This document shows positions 48,379-57,184 of a stretch of DNA of 64,000 nt, in pieces. The translations under genes and the position numbers were made by a program. This stretch comes from Flavobacteriales bacterium (GTDB taxonomy: Bacteria; Bacteroidota; Bacteroidia; Flavobacteriales_D; Sanyastnellaceae). The notes beneath the pieces were generated by a model. That model made no database searches, was not told where the DNA came from, and saw only the letters and a program-made list of their open reading frames with translations. Positions within the stretch are counted from its first letter, which is position 1. Every line of letters begins with the position of its first letter. The stretch covers positions 41,426 to 105,425 of the forward strand of contig JADKIZ010000013.1 of the NCBI GenBank assembly GCA_016722445.1, given 5' to 3'.

Positions 48379-49428
48379 TCACTTAGCTCCCTGACGGGTC
48401 TTTACCAGAACGCCATCCGACCATTCTTCTACCCGATCGATTGAACCATTTTCACGATAGTAAATGACCTCACCTTCCAGTTTATCATTCACGTAGTCAC
48501 CTTGCATTTTCACCTGGGTATTGATCAATTTTTCGCGATATACGATTCCCGCTTCTTTGTCTTCCGGAGATCCCGGAACAGCAGCGTATTCGCCCTTGTC
48601 ATACCACTCAGTAAAAGGTCCATCCTTCGCGCCATTTTCATAACTGTATTCACTTTTGGGGATGGTACTGTCGTAGTATTCTTTGAATGTCCCATTTTCA
48701 TACTTCCTCTTCAGCTCCTTACCCATACTGTATAAAACATTCACCTTGATTTTTCCATCTTCATGAAAATACCTCCAGTTACCATCCTGTACACCTTTCA
48801 CATATTTACCTTCACAATCGGTAACACCTGAAGGGAACCACGCTTTGTAAGCGCCTTCACGTTCATCTTTCAAGTATTTACCTTCTGATCTTTTTTTTCC
48901 TGTATCATAATATTCAACTGCATCGCCATTCTTTTCGCCGCGGAGATACTGTTCCACTTTTAACGGTTTGCCTGTCGGATAAAAATATTTACAGTTCCCG
49001 TCGAGTAAGCTGTCTTTAAAGGATTCCTCTGCGATCATTACACCCGATTCGTTGTACATTTTCCATACGCCCTCTCTTCTTTTTTTGATATATCGACCTT
49101 CAGACATCACCGTTTTTCCATCGGTGAAATAGTGAGTCACATCAATGATGGTCGTATCCTGCACATGATTCATCTTCTGCATCAATTCACCCTCCGGATA
49201 ATACCGTTCCCAAATTCCGGTTGGAACACCATTTTTATACTGACCACGGGTGTATACATTGCGGGTAGACTCCCACTGTCGAATCCAGAGCCCATCCTTT
49301 TTTCCCTTGGGGTTGAGTTTATTGTAATCCACACCTGGCTTGCCCTCCGGGTAAATTTTCCCAGGCTTTTCCTGTGAAAAGGCCAGAATTGATGTAAAGA
49401 AGATGATTGTCAGTAAGAAATAACGCAT
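48379..49428 (-). CDS. MORN-like repeat (YwqK-type) secreted protein
   Basis: From the ATG at 49428 (MRYFLLTIIFFTSILAFSQ, a signal peptide) 349 residues; a longer frame to 49515 would bury the signal. It holds about ten MORN-variant repeats of 22-24 residues of the type G.W..YY..G.L....Y..G...G: GIWERYYPEGELMQKM, GVWKMYNESGVMIAEE, GAYKAWFPSGVTDCEG, GNWRYFHEDGKIKVNV. The YwqK family name as antitoxin component rests on weak ground; the repeats are best seen as a binding scaffold. Function unknown. Frame intact. Confidence 0.78.
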   Translation of the reverse strand: MRYFLLTIIFFTSILAFSQEKPGKIYPEGKPGVDYNKLNPKGKKDGLWIRQWESTRNVYTRGQYKNGVPTGIWERYYPEGELMQKMNHVQDTTIIDVTHYFTDGKTVMSEGRYIKKRREGVWKMYNESGVMIAEESFKDSLLDGNCKYFYPTGKPLKVEQYLRGEKNGDAVEYYDTGKKRSEGKYLKDEREGAYKAWFPSGVTDCEGKYVKGVQDGNWRYFHEDGKIKVNVLYSMGKELKRKYENGTFKEYYDSTIPKSEYSYENGAKDGPFTEWYDKGEYAAVPGSPEDKEAGIVYREKLINTQVKMQGDYVNDKLEGEVIYYRENGSIDRVEEWSDGVLVKTRQGAK

Positions 49429-49526
49429 GCAGGTACAATTTTTTCGGACTTTGCAAAGATGGTGCCTCACGACACAACATTCACAACTGTGTGTAATTCC
49501 AACGCATTTGTGCAAAAGAACAATCC

Positions 49527-49556
49527 TTGGAACGACTAAAATGCTTTTTAATTTTG
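49527..49556 (+). promoter_or_regulatory. Bacteroidota-type promoter of mdh
   Basis: TTG (49527-49529), a 19-base spacer, and TAATTTTG (49549-49556), a full match to the TAnnTTTG -7 consensus. It lies 68 bases before the mdh ATG. A stretch GCGCGCCTT follows the -7 element; nearly the same stretch lies upstream of yidC (59718-59726 reverse). Confidence 0.65.
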
Positions 49557-49623
49557 CGCGCCTTCTTTACGGAGACCAAATGTGGTTTAACCGGGGAGGC
49601 GACCAAATAAATCTTCGAAAAAA

Positions 49624-50568
49624 ATGAAAGTTACCGTAGTAGGTGCAGGCAATGTGGGCGCAACCTGTGCTGATGTTTTGGCTCACCGTGAGATCGCCAA
49701 TGAAGTTGTGCTCGTAGATATCAAACCAAACTTCGCAGAAGGAAAGGCTTTGGATATCTGGCAAACAGCGCCTATCAACCTTTATGATACCCGTACCATC
49801 GGTAGTACTGATGATTACAGCAAGACTGCTGATTCTGATGTGGTGGTAATTACTTCAGGTCTACCACGTAAACCGGGGATGAGTCGCGACGATTTGATCG
49901 CTACCAACGCAGGAATCGTTAAAACGGTGACTGAAAACGTGATCAAGTATTCTCCGAATGCGAAAATCGTCGTTGTGAGCAATCCACTCGACGTGATGAC
50001 TTATTGCGCTTACCTTACTGCAAAGATCGACAGCAGCCGTGTGATTGGTATGGCTGGTATTCTGGATACCGCTCGTTACCGCGCATTTCTAGCTGAAGCA
50101 TTGAATTGCTCTCCTAAAGACATTCAGGCTGTGCTCATGGGTGGTCATGGTGATACCATGGTTCCACTTCCACGTTATACCACTGTTGGCGGTATTCCTG
50201 TAACAGAACTCATCTCTGAAGAAAAACTCAACGCGATCGTTGAACGCACCAAAACTGGTGGTGGAGAAATCGTAAACCTGCTCGGCACATCTGCTTGGTA
50301 TGCTCCAGGTGCCGCAGCCGCTCAAATGGTAGAAGCAATTGTACGTGACCAAAAACGTATTTTCCCATGTTGCGTATGGCTCCAGGGCGAATACGGACTG
50401 AAAGACATCTACCTCGGTGTTCCAGTTGTATTGGGTAAAAATGGCGTCGAAAAAATCATCGAACTCAAACTGAATGATGCGGAAAAAGCACTTCTTGCTT
50501 CTTCTGCCAAAGCAGTGAAGGAAGTGATGAATGTTTTGGACAATATGAACAATACTGTTTCTGCATAA
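49624..50568 (+). CDS. mdh: Malate dehydrogenase
   Basis: A complete 314-residue LDH/MDH-type enzyme. NAD site VVGAGNVGATCADVLAHREI with the acidic VVLVDI, active loop and substrate Arg in SGLPRKPGMSRDDL, VSNPLDVMTYCA, catalytic His in MGGHGDTMVPLPRY. Length and GLPRKPGMSR loop point to the LDH-like MDH group that uses NAD. It interconverts malate and oxaloacetate in the citric acid cycle. Own promoter at 49527-49556 and own terminator at 50591-50619, so monocistronic. Confidence 0.97.
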   Translation: MKVTVVGAGNVGATCADVLAHREIANEVVLVDIKPNFAEGKALDIWQTAPINLYDTRTIGSTDDYSKTADSDVVVITSGLPRKPGMSRDDLIATNAGIVKTVTENVIKYSPNAKIVVVSNPLDVMTYCAYLTAKIDSSRVIGMAGILDTARYRAFLAEALNCSPKDIQAVLMGGHGDTMVPLPRYTTVGGIPVTELISEEKLNAIVERTKTGGGEIVNLLGTSAWYAPGAAAAQMVEAIVRDQKRIFPCCVWLQGEYGLKDIYLGVPVVLGKNGVEKIIELKLNDAEKALLASSAKAVKEVMNVLDNMNNTVSA

Positions 50569-50590
50569 ACAATAGAATTTAGATATGATT

Positions 50591-50619
50591 GAGGCTGTCC
50601 TAATAAGACAGCCTCTTTT
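50591..50619 (+). terminator. Rho-independent terminator after mdh
   Basis: GAGGCTGTC (50591-50599) pairs with GACAGCCTC (50607-50615) over a 7-base loop, followed by TTTTATTT. 22 bases after the mdh stop. Confidence 0.88.
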
Positions 50620-50813
50620 ATTTGGGTTCTATCCTCAATATTCTAGTGCTCACCCCAATGACATTCTAAACCAATTTGATTAGAATAGTTCCGCCAATAA
50701 AAAATTCCGAAATGGCGTTAAAAATCTGTCCTGTTTCATTTCACAAAAAAATCATCCAAGTCATAGTCACAAAACCTTCTTTTCACCTCAAATTGCGACT
50801 CCTAATTGCTTCT

Positions 50814-51842
50814 ATGAACAACATTCAAATACTCAGTTTATTCGCAGGATTGTTTCTGCTCGTCGCTTGCCAGAATACGCAACCGGTGGCAGAACAACCA
50901 AAATCAGGAAGTGATTCGCTCACCGTTGCATTCTATAACGTTGAAAATTTGTATGATGTAACGGATGATCCCAAGACCGAGGATGAAGATTTTACACCAG
51001 AAGGCAAATACAAATGGACTGCAGACCGCTATGCTCAAAAACTTCAAAAGCTTGCAGAAGTTTTTGATGCCATGCCTGGCGAACTTCCTGCATTCATTGG
51101 TATGGTGGAGATTGAAAACCGCAATGTCCTCGAAGATCTGGTGAAAGAAAACCTGCTGAGCAAAGGCAATTACGGCATCATTCACCAGGATAGTCCTGAT
51201 GAGCGCGGTATTGATGTGGCTGCCATTTACGATAAGAAAAGATTGAATATTGAAGATTTCCAATACATCAAAATAGTCCTTCCAGATTCAACCGACCGAA
51301 CCAGAGACATGTTGTATGTGAAAGCCAAAGTGAAAAATGAGACCATACACTTTTTCGTGAATCATTGGCCAAGTCGCAGAGGTGGACAGTCCGAAAGCGA
51401 AATCAGTAGAATTACTGTTGCGAAGGTGTTGAAATCTGAGATTGAAAAAATCAAGAGTGCAGATACACAAGCGAAAATCCTTTGCATGGGTGATTTCAAT
51501 GACCATCCCGTGGATAAGAGTATTGCGGAAGTGTTAAATGCAGGAATTCAAAAAGACAATACACTTTACAATTACATGTACACCGCACATACCAGCGGTC
51601 GGGGAACGTATTATTACAAAGGAGAATGGGGTGCCCTGGATCAATTTATTGCCACCAAAACACTGCAGGAAGCTACGACAGGATGGAAATCTACATCAAG
51701 TGATGCTCATATTTTTAATCCAGATCTGGTCATGTTCCAGGATGACAAAGGCCTCAAACGTCCTAACCGCACCTATGTTGGTGAGGATTACAAAGGCGGA
51801 TACAGTGATCACCTCAGCATCTACATCGTTCTCAGGAGATAG
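50814..51842 (+). CDS. Endonuclease/exonuclease/phosphatase family lipoprotein
   Basis: From the ATG at 50814 (MNNIQILSLFAGLFLLVACQN, lipobox LVAC) 342 residues; the frame is open 46 codons further up but those lack a signal. EEP fold: VAFYNVENLYDVTDDP, PAFIGMVEIENRNVLEDL, HFFVNHWPSRRGGQSESE, LCMGDFNDHPVDKSI, and the final SDHLSIYIVL with the catalytic His. Metal-dependent phosphodiesterase of the DNase I-like superfamily; substrate could be nucleic acid or a lipid phosphate. Lipid-anchored outside the cytoplasm. Confidence 0.88.
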   Translation: MNNIQILSLFAGLFLLVACQNTQPVAEQPKSGSDSLTVAFYNVENLYDVTDDPKTEDEDFTPEGKYKWTADRYAQKLQKLAEVFDAMPGELPAFIGMVEIENRNVLEDLVKENLLSKGNYGIIHQDSPDERGIDVAAIYDKKRLNIEDFQYIKIVLPDSTDRTRDMLYVKAKVKNETIHFFVNHWPSRRGGQSESEISRITVAKVLKSEIEKIKSADTQAKILCMGDFNDHPVDKSIAEVLNAGIQKDNTLYNYMYTAHTSGRGTYYYKGEWGALDQFIATKTLQEATTGWKSTSSDAHIFNPDLVMFQDDKGLKRPNRTYVGEDYKGGYSDHLSIYIVLRR

Positions 51843-52013
51843 TTCGCGTCAATTCGAATTTGACGCCACAAAACATCAACAATCTCCTGATTTGTGATGC
51901 TGATAACCTTTCGATTATTCACTCAAAAATATCTGGCACTTTGTGGAACAATTTGTGAATATTGGCGTTTCAATCAAGCAATGATTCAACTACCTTTGCA
52001 AGGATTATAGAAA

Positions 52014-52136
52014 ATGATGAAACGCAACTTATTCCCCATTGTACTGATTCTAATCGCTCTTGTTATGGCTTCTTGCGGCAAGAGACATCAGACTTGTTCT
52101 GCCTACGATCGCGTGAACGTGCCTCAGGAAAACTGA
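52014..52136 (+). CDS. Small lipoprotein of 40 residues
   Basis: The frame reads MMKRNLFPIVLILIALVMAS then CGKRHQTCSAYDRVNVPQEN. It has a basic start, a hydrophobic core, a lipobox (VMASC) directly before Cys, and a 20-residue mature peptide containing a second Cys in CSAY. Very short lipoproteins of this design are frequent and usually overlooked in Bacteroidota. A strong match to a lipoprotein signal and a clean stop support it; no function is known. Confidence 0.62.
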   Translation: MMKRNLFPIVLILIALVMASCGKRHQTCSAYDRVNVPQEN

Positions 52137-52370
52137 TTTCGTTGTTCTTGATGCACCGCTGTTTTCCGCTGTTGGGAACTGCACTTCTATCCAAATTACT
52201 TTCAATTTGATCGACGAAAAACGAGCTTTGTAGACAGTACATTGTTTCCTGATCGATCCTCCTCACAAATAGTTTTTTCCCACTTACAATTTTCAATTCA
52301 CCAGTGCGTTCAACCCAACGCCCTGTTTCTCAGTTTCGCTATTCGTACCAACCAAATTACCTGCGAAACC

Positions 52371-53239
52371 ATGAGAGCACTCTTCCTTTTCATGACGCTG
52401 ATTTTTTCCTGTCCAGCGAATCTTCTGGCCAATTATTACGCACCACAAAGTGATACACTCATCACAGATAGCTTGGCGCTTATCAGCGACAGCCTGATGA
52501 TTTCCAAAATGGAAGTCATGGAAACTGAACTGGAGGTCATAAGTGAACAGTTGAATCAGATTTCCAATGATCAAAATTCCCAAGCCAACGATACCAAGAA
52601 AAAATTTGTCCATTTTGGACTGAGCCTCGGCTATCGGTGGTTAACCACCAGCAGTAGCTATGAGAATGCATTTGCGAGTGTTTCTCCCATTGACAGCACT
52701 TTGAGATTGACACAACTTGACCGGACAAGTTATTTGTTTTCGACTTCGGTGGTGTTTGATCTTAATCTGGGAAAACTCAGAAGCCCATCCTGTGATGAAG
52801 ATTTCAGACAGAAAAAATTGGAGAAACAAGACATGGTCAATGAAAGGCGTGCAGTAAAAAAGAAAGAACCCCGAACCATCAGAACCAAAAGAACAGCATG
52901 GGGACGATTTATGACAAAATCCATCGATCGTTTATGTGTGGTATCCAATCTCAACATACTCGATTTTTCCAACGGACAAAAGAACTTGCGTTCAATAAAA
53001 GCATTGAAGGAGGTCTTGGAATTGGTTATCGGCTGAATGAAGTGATGTATATCGGCTTCAACTGGGAACATGTTCAATCCTGGCAACTTTATGATGACAT
53101 CAAAAAATTACAAGGCAAAAAAGTTGAATTGAATGGTACCGACTTAGTCAGTTCATCACAATTGGATCCCGATAATGAGGATTTGTTTTACAAAAAAAAT
53201 CTATCTGGTTGGGGTATCAAGATGATCATTTGTTTATGA
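52371..53239 (+). CDS. Secreted or outer-membrane protein of unknown function, frame broken once or more
   Basis: From the ATG at 52371 (MRALFLFMTLIFSCPANLLA, a signal peptide). It has a short coiled segment (MEVMETELEVISEQLNQI) after a Ser/Asp-rich stretch, then strands such as FVHFGLSLGYRWLTTSSSY and YLFSTSVVFDLNLGKL, and a basic region. The first frame ends at 53036 after LELVIG; the second carries AFNKSIEGGLGIGYRLNE and YIGFNWEHVQSWQLYDDI, with the change near 52976-52990. The end at 53239 overlaps the convergent hydrolase gene by 14 bases and may itself be shifted. The general look is an outer-membrane barrel; no family recognised. Confidence 0.55.
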
Positions 53240-54180
53240 TCGTTGTGCGATCGACAGCAATCCGCCTGATATATTCCACAAACTCATCAGGTTTTTCTAC
53301 ATTGACAGCATGAGCTGCTTCAAGGAAGATATGCAGTTGACCCTCTGCAATACCATAGCGGTTCATGATTGCCCGACAAGTCTGCATGGGAATCAAAACA
53401 TCGTGATCACCCCAGCATAGATAGACGGGCATCTTCCATGTAAAAAAGTGATCATTGTACTCCTTTTCATGATCCATCAAATGTTGTAAAAGCTTAAGTT
53501 GAAAAGGTCTTGAGGAATACTACCATACTTCACCATTTGTCTCCTTAGAAAGCGAGGGATGTATGGTTGATCATAAAAACCACATCGAGTGATTTTTTAT
53601 TTTCTGCAATCGTGGTTGGCGAGAGCAATTCGAGTACACTTGGTACATCCAAACTATGCGCGAGGCTATCGGCATAACTCAATCTGTATTCATTCACAGG
53701 TGAATCATAGATGACCAGTTTATTGACCAACTCAGGATATTTTTCAGCGAAATAAGCAGCCACAATACCACCATATGAATTGCCGATGAGCAGCATTGGT
53801 TCGCGAATATTCAGTGAATCGAGAATCAACTTCACATGTTCCACCTGCGCTTCAATCGTAAAACTTTGTTCGCTTAAGTCGCCTCTGCTTTTCCCACAAT
53901 ACAACAGATCAGGCAAGATGAGATCATACTCCTCATTCAATGTAATCGCAGATCGATAATATTGACCGATTCCACTTGCGCCATAACCATGTAGGAGTAA
54001 AATTTTTTGTCGGGCTTTGTTGCTTGCGTGTACTGAGTGAATACTTGTGCCTTCTTTGAATTGAATCAACGGCATCTCCTCTTTGGTGAAGCGTTTCTCT
54101 TGCTTTCGATCAACCACCTTGAGCATGTTGCAGGAAATGGACAACACACACACCAACACATAGAAAATATTCAGCTTCAT
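53226..54180 (-). CDS. Alpha/beta hydrolase lipoprotein, frame broken twice
   Basis: From the ATG at 54180 (MKLNIFYVLVCVLSISC, lipobox) about 317 residues. Oxyanion region LLLHGYGASGIGQYY, nucleophile elbow GNSYGG, then in later frames the acid in CWGDHDVLIP and the His in AAHAVNVEKPDEF. Between 53481 and 53580 the frame changes twice: MINHTSLAF should be replaced by DQPYIPRFLRRQMVKYGSIPQDLFN and then LLQHLMDHEKEYND. Hydrolase of unknown substrate, lipid-anchored. A longer upstream frame to 54354 lies in the repeat region and is not coding. The breaks look technical. Confidence 0.8.
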
Positions 54181-54263
54181 TGAAGCAAATGTATGGATAG
54201 GTTGAGGAGGGTTGCGAGTGGTTGTGCCTTTTTGGGATGGGGGGATTTGTGCACGGCTTCGCA

Positions 54264-54411
54264 GTAGTGGGTTCAACACAGTAGTCACAGAGGATAACAC
54301 AGAGGACACCGTTTTTTGAAGCGTCTTGTAAGCGAAGTGTTTTGATTGCTCCAATTCACTTTTGCATTCACACTAACATCGGCGCAATTTTAAATCTTAA
54401 ATTTTAAATCC
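54264..54411. repeat. Intergenic repeat, copy A
   Basis: Shares a 16-base exact block (54264-54279) and a 24-base exact block (54331-54354) with copy B at 54434-54449 and 54479-54502. It ends in 7-base units TTTTAAA, TCTTAAA, TTTTAAA and contains AATCTTAAATTT at 54393-54404, also found in the 9.7 kb element. No coding frame. Confidence 0.75.
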
Positions 54412-54433
54412 TTTATCAATAGACGGCCACGCC

Positions 54434-54535
54434 GTAGTGGGTTCAACACCGAGGAAACAGTTTTTGAAGCTTCTGGCTAGCGAAGTGTTTTGATTGCTCC
54501 AAATCGCATTTGTATACAACCACATATTGGCGTAA
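54434..54535. repeat. Intergenic repeat, copy B
   Basis: Second copy of the 54264-54411 element, shorter by about 22 bases between the two exact blocks. Ends in the heptad run at 54536-54563. Confidence 0.75.
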
Positions 54536-54563
54536 CCTTGAACTTTGAACCTTAAACCTTGAA
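54536..54563. repeat. Four tandem 7-base units (CCTTGAA type)
   Basis: CCTTGAA, CTTTGAA, CCTTAAA, CCTTGAA in direct succession. The same 7-base rhythm (TTTTAAA/TCTTAAA) closes copy A, so each repeat copy ends in a heptad array of different sequence. Confidence 0.7.
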
Positions 54564-54568
54564 CTTGC

Positions 54569-54605
54569 TTCGCCTGCGGCGAAGCCGTTCACCGCCGCAG
54601 GCGAA
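54569..54605. repeat. GC-rich 13-bp inverted repeat
   Basis: TTCGCCTGCGGCG (54569-54581) and CGCCGCAGGCGAA (54593-54605) are perfect inverse copies around an 11-base loop. The first arm plus two bases is itself a palindrome (TTCGCC...GGCGAA). It has no T run of its own and stands beside the S46 terminator; it resembles a REP-type palindrome. Confidence 0.75.
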
Positions 54606-54613
54606 CCATCCTC

Positions 54614-54644
54614 AAAAAAAAACCGCCCTGTCTAAACAGAGCGG
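54614..54644 (-). terminator. Terminator of the S46 peptidase gene
   Basis: Read on the minus strand: CCGC-T-CTGT, loop TTAG, ACAG-G-GCGG, then nine T (A9 at 54614-54622 on the plus strand). It begins 26 bases after the peptidase stop. Confidence 0.85.
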
Positions 54645-54669
54645 CTTTCTTATATTCATACAAAATATT

Positions 54670-57138
54670 TTACTTCTTCGCAGGAGCTTTTTCTGCCGCT
54701 TTCACCGGCGCTTTAGCCTTGTCATTGGCAGCTTTCGCTTTCACCGCGGCTTCAGCTTTTTTCTTATCTGACTCAGCCTTTTTCTTTTCAAATTCAGCCT
54801 TCTTCACCTTCGCTTCTTCTTCAGCTTTTTTGCGTTGTTCTTCCATTCTTGCTTTGTTATCAGCAGCAGTAGATGGACGACCACCAGGACCAGGTGTTAC
54901 CGCAGGACCAGGTGTAGCTTGAGGACCCGCTGGTGCAGGAGCAACAGAAGATGATTCAGTTGCTGGAGCAACTGCAGGCTTAGGCTTCTTTTTAGCATAT
55001 TTCAATTCATCCACGATGTTCTTACCACCCATGAGTTTTTCCACGGTGAAAAGCACATAACGAATGTCCACAGAAATGGTGCGTTGCATATTTTTCTCGA
55101 ATGCGATATCACCACTCATCGCTTCCCAGTTGCCATCGAATGCAATACCAATCAGGTTACCATCGCCATCAATCACAGGACTACCTGAGTTACCACCGGT
55201 AATGTCATGTGTTGTGAGGAAACATGTCACGAGATCTTTTCCTTTTGGAGCATATTTTCCAAAGTCTTTGGCATTGATCAAATCAGCAAGTTTTTGAGGA
55301 ACGACAAATTCCGGATTGCTATCATCGCGTTTTTCCAAAATACCCACTGTGGTGGTGTAATAATCGTAATGTACAGCATCAGCGGCTTTGTAATCATCTA
55401 CGAGACCATATGTCAAACGCATGGTTGAGTTGGCATCAGGTGCATATGCTTTGTCTGGATTCATTTCACGAAGACCAGCAACGAATTGACGCATACCGAT
55501 ATTGAATTTTTCTTGTTGATTAAATGCTGCGTAAGAATCACTCTGCTCTTTCATGCTGTTTGCTGCTTGAATGGCTAGATCCTTATCCAACACCTTGGTG
55601 CTTGGTTTTTCCAAGAAAGCCATCAAACGATTCTTATCCGTGAAAATGGAAGTAGCGAAAAGTTTTTCAGCGTACATATTTACATTGCCTTTGAACTTCG
55701 AATCAACTACTGCATGCCATGTAGCTCTGTCGGCACCTTTCATTTGCTCACGGTACAAATTGCTCAGATTGACAAATACCAGTTTGTCGGCACCTGCGTT
55801 GTATTCTTTGAAGAAAGCATCAATTTCACCCATGAGAGCTTTTTTCATTTCATCTCTTTTCGCTGCATCCTTTTCTTCGGCAAATGCACGAAGTTCAGGG
55901 CCCATTCCGAAAGCAAATCCAGCGAATTCAGCACCACCGATTCCGCAAAGACCAGCATAGGTTGATTTCAATACATAAGGATTCCATCCATCATAGTATT
56001 CTTTTACCATACCCAACGACTGACCATATTTCTGTTTACGTGAATCATTGGCATTGGCCCATGTCGAAAAAGCTTTTTCAATGGCTTCTTTATCACCTTT
56101 CACATTCAGTCTTTTCAATCCACGTGTCTGACCAATGTAATATTTCCATCCATTGGCAGTTGATGCATATTTTGCAGCATACATCAAATCCACAGCCGGA
56201 TCAGCATCCATCATGGTTTTCCATGATTCAAGTTTTGTTCCGAGACAAGAGATGAGTGCAGGATTACGCACATCAACTGCTTGCTGTACACCATAAGAAG
56301 TGAGGTAACGTGAAGTACGACCAGGGAATCCCATGATCATAGAGAAATCTCCTTCTTCTACTCCATCGATATTTACAGGAAGGAAGTGTTTTGGTTTGTA
56401 AGGAACGTTGTCCTTGCTGTACGCTGCAGGATTGTTATCCTTGTCTGCATAGATGCGCAACATAGAGAAGTCACCAGTGTGACGAGGCCACATCCAGTTG
56501 TCTGTATCTCCACCGTACTTACCTACGCTTTCAGGAGGATTACCAACGAGACGAATATCACTAAATGTTTGATAAACCATCAGGTAATATTCATTGCCAT
56601 AGTAGAATGACTTCAATTCAACTTCATACTTGCCGCCTTCGTTGTTGGCATTGATGAGTTCCTTTGTTTTTGCTGCAACAAGTTTAGCACGTTCAGCCTC
56701 AGAAGTACCATTTGGAATGGCATCCATGATTTGTTTGGTTACATCGTCGATGCGCACCAAAAATTGAATTTTGAAATCTGGAATAGGCAATTCTTCTGCA
56801 AAAGATTTTGCGCAAAAACCATCACGAAGAAGGTTTTTTTCTACAGTAGAAAGCGTTCGAATCGCGTCATAACCGCAGTGGTGGTTGGTGAAGATGAGTG
56901 ATTTTTCACTTACCACTTCACCGGTACACATACCGTAGTTCAATCGAACAATCGCATCTTTCAAAGAAGCTTTATTGATGCTGTAAATTTCTTCGGCTGT
57001 GAGGTTCAAGCCCATTCCGCGCATTTCAGCTTCATTCATTTTGTTCAGGAGGCTCACGAGCCACATTCCTTCATTTGCTTTCGCAAAAGTTGGGAACATC
57101 AGCACAGCTGCCACACAGAGTTTAATCAGGTGTTTCAT
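54670..57138 (-). CDS. S46 family dipeptidyl-peptidase, DPP7-like, with Lys/Ala-rich tail
   Basis: A complete 822-residue periplasmic peptidase. Signal peptide (LCVAAVLMFPTFAKA), catalytic His in LIFTNHHCGYD (about 86), Asp in MWPRHTGDFSMLRIYADKD, Ser in GGNSGSPVIDGDG. The residue 18 after the Ser, which sets P1 preference (Gly in DPP7, Arg in DPP11), is Gly in FDGNWEAM, so hydrophobic P1 residues are expected rather than Asp/Glu. The last 100 residues are an extension of Pro/Ala then Lys/Glu/Ala coiled sequence, not part of the usual ~720-residue family. It releases dipeptides from oligopeptides for amino-acid use. Own terminator. Confidence 0.94.
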   Translation of the reverse strand: MKHLIKLCVAAVLMFPTFAKANEGMWLVSLLNKMNEAEMRGMGLNLTAEEIYSINKASLKDAIVRLNYGMCTGEVVSEKSLIFTNHHCGYDAIRTLSTVEKNLLRDGFCAKSFAEELPIPDFKIQFLVRIDDVTKQIMDAIPNGTSEAERAKLVAAKTKELINANNEGGKYEVELKSFYYGNEYYLMVYQTFSDIRLVGNPPESVGKYGGDTDNWMWPRHTGDFSMLRIYADKDNNPAAYSKDNVPYKPKHFLPVNIDGVEEGDFSMIMGFPGRTSRYLTSYGVQQAVDVRNPALISCLGTKLESWKTMMDADPAVDLMYAAKYASTANGWKYYIGQTRGLKRLNVKGDKEAIEKAFSTWANANDSRKQKYGQSLGMVKEYYDGWNPYVLKSTYAGLCGIGGAEFAGFAFGMGPELRAFAEEKDAAKRDEMKKALMGEIDAFFKEYNAGADKLVFVNLSNLYREQMKGADRATWHAVVDSKFKGNVNMYAEKLFATSIFTDKNRLMAFLEKPSTKVLDKDLAIQAANSMKEQSDSYAAFNQQEKFNIGMRQFVAGLREMNPDKAYAPDANSTMRLTYGLVDDYKAADAVHYDYYTTTVGILEKRDDSNPEFVVPQKLADLINAKDFGKYAPKGKDLVTCFLTTHDITGGNSGSPVIDGDGNLIGIAFDGNWEAMSGDIAFEKNMQRTISVDIRYVLFTVEKLMGGKNIVDELKYAKKKPKPAVAPATESSSVAPAPAGPQATPGPAVTPGPGGRPSTAADNKARMEEQRKKAEEEAKVKKAEFEKKKAESDKKKAEAAVKAKAANDKAKAPVKAAEKAPAKK

Positions 57139-57184
57139 TTTATTGTAAGATATCTGTTGAATTGATTTTGATGAATTTCCAATT

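Noticed and set aside
48379..49428. Toxin-antitoxin antitoxin (YwqK name)
   Set aside because: The protein has a signal peptide and MORN-type repeats and no adjacent toxin gene, so an antitoxin role is not supported here.
54181..54354. N-terminal extension of the alpha/beta hydrolase into the repeat region
   Set aside because: The ATG at 54180 begins a proper lipoprotein signal; the extension is repeat DNA with no signal.
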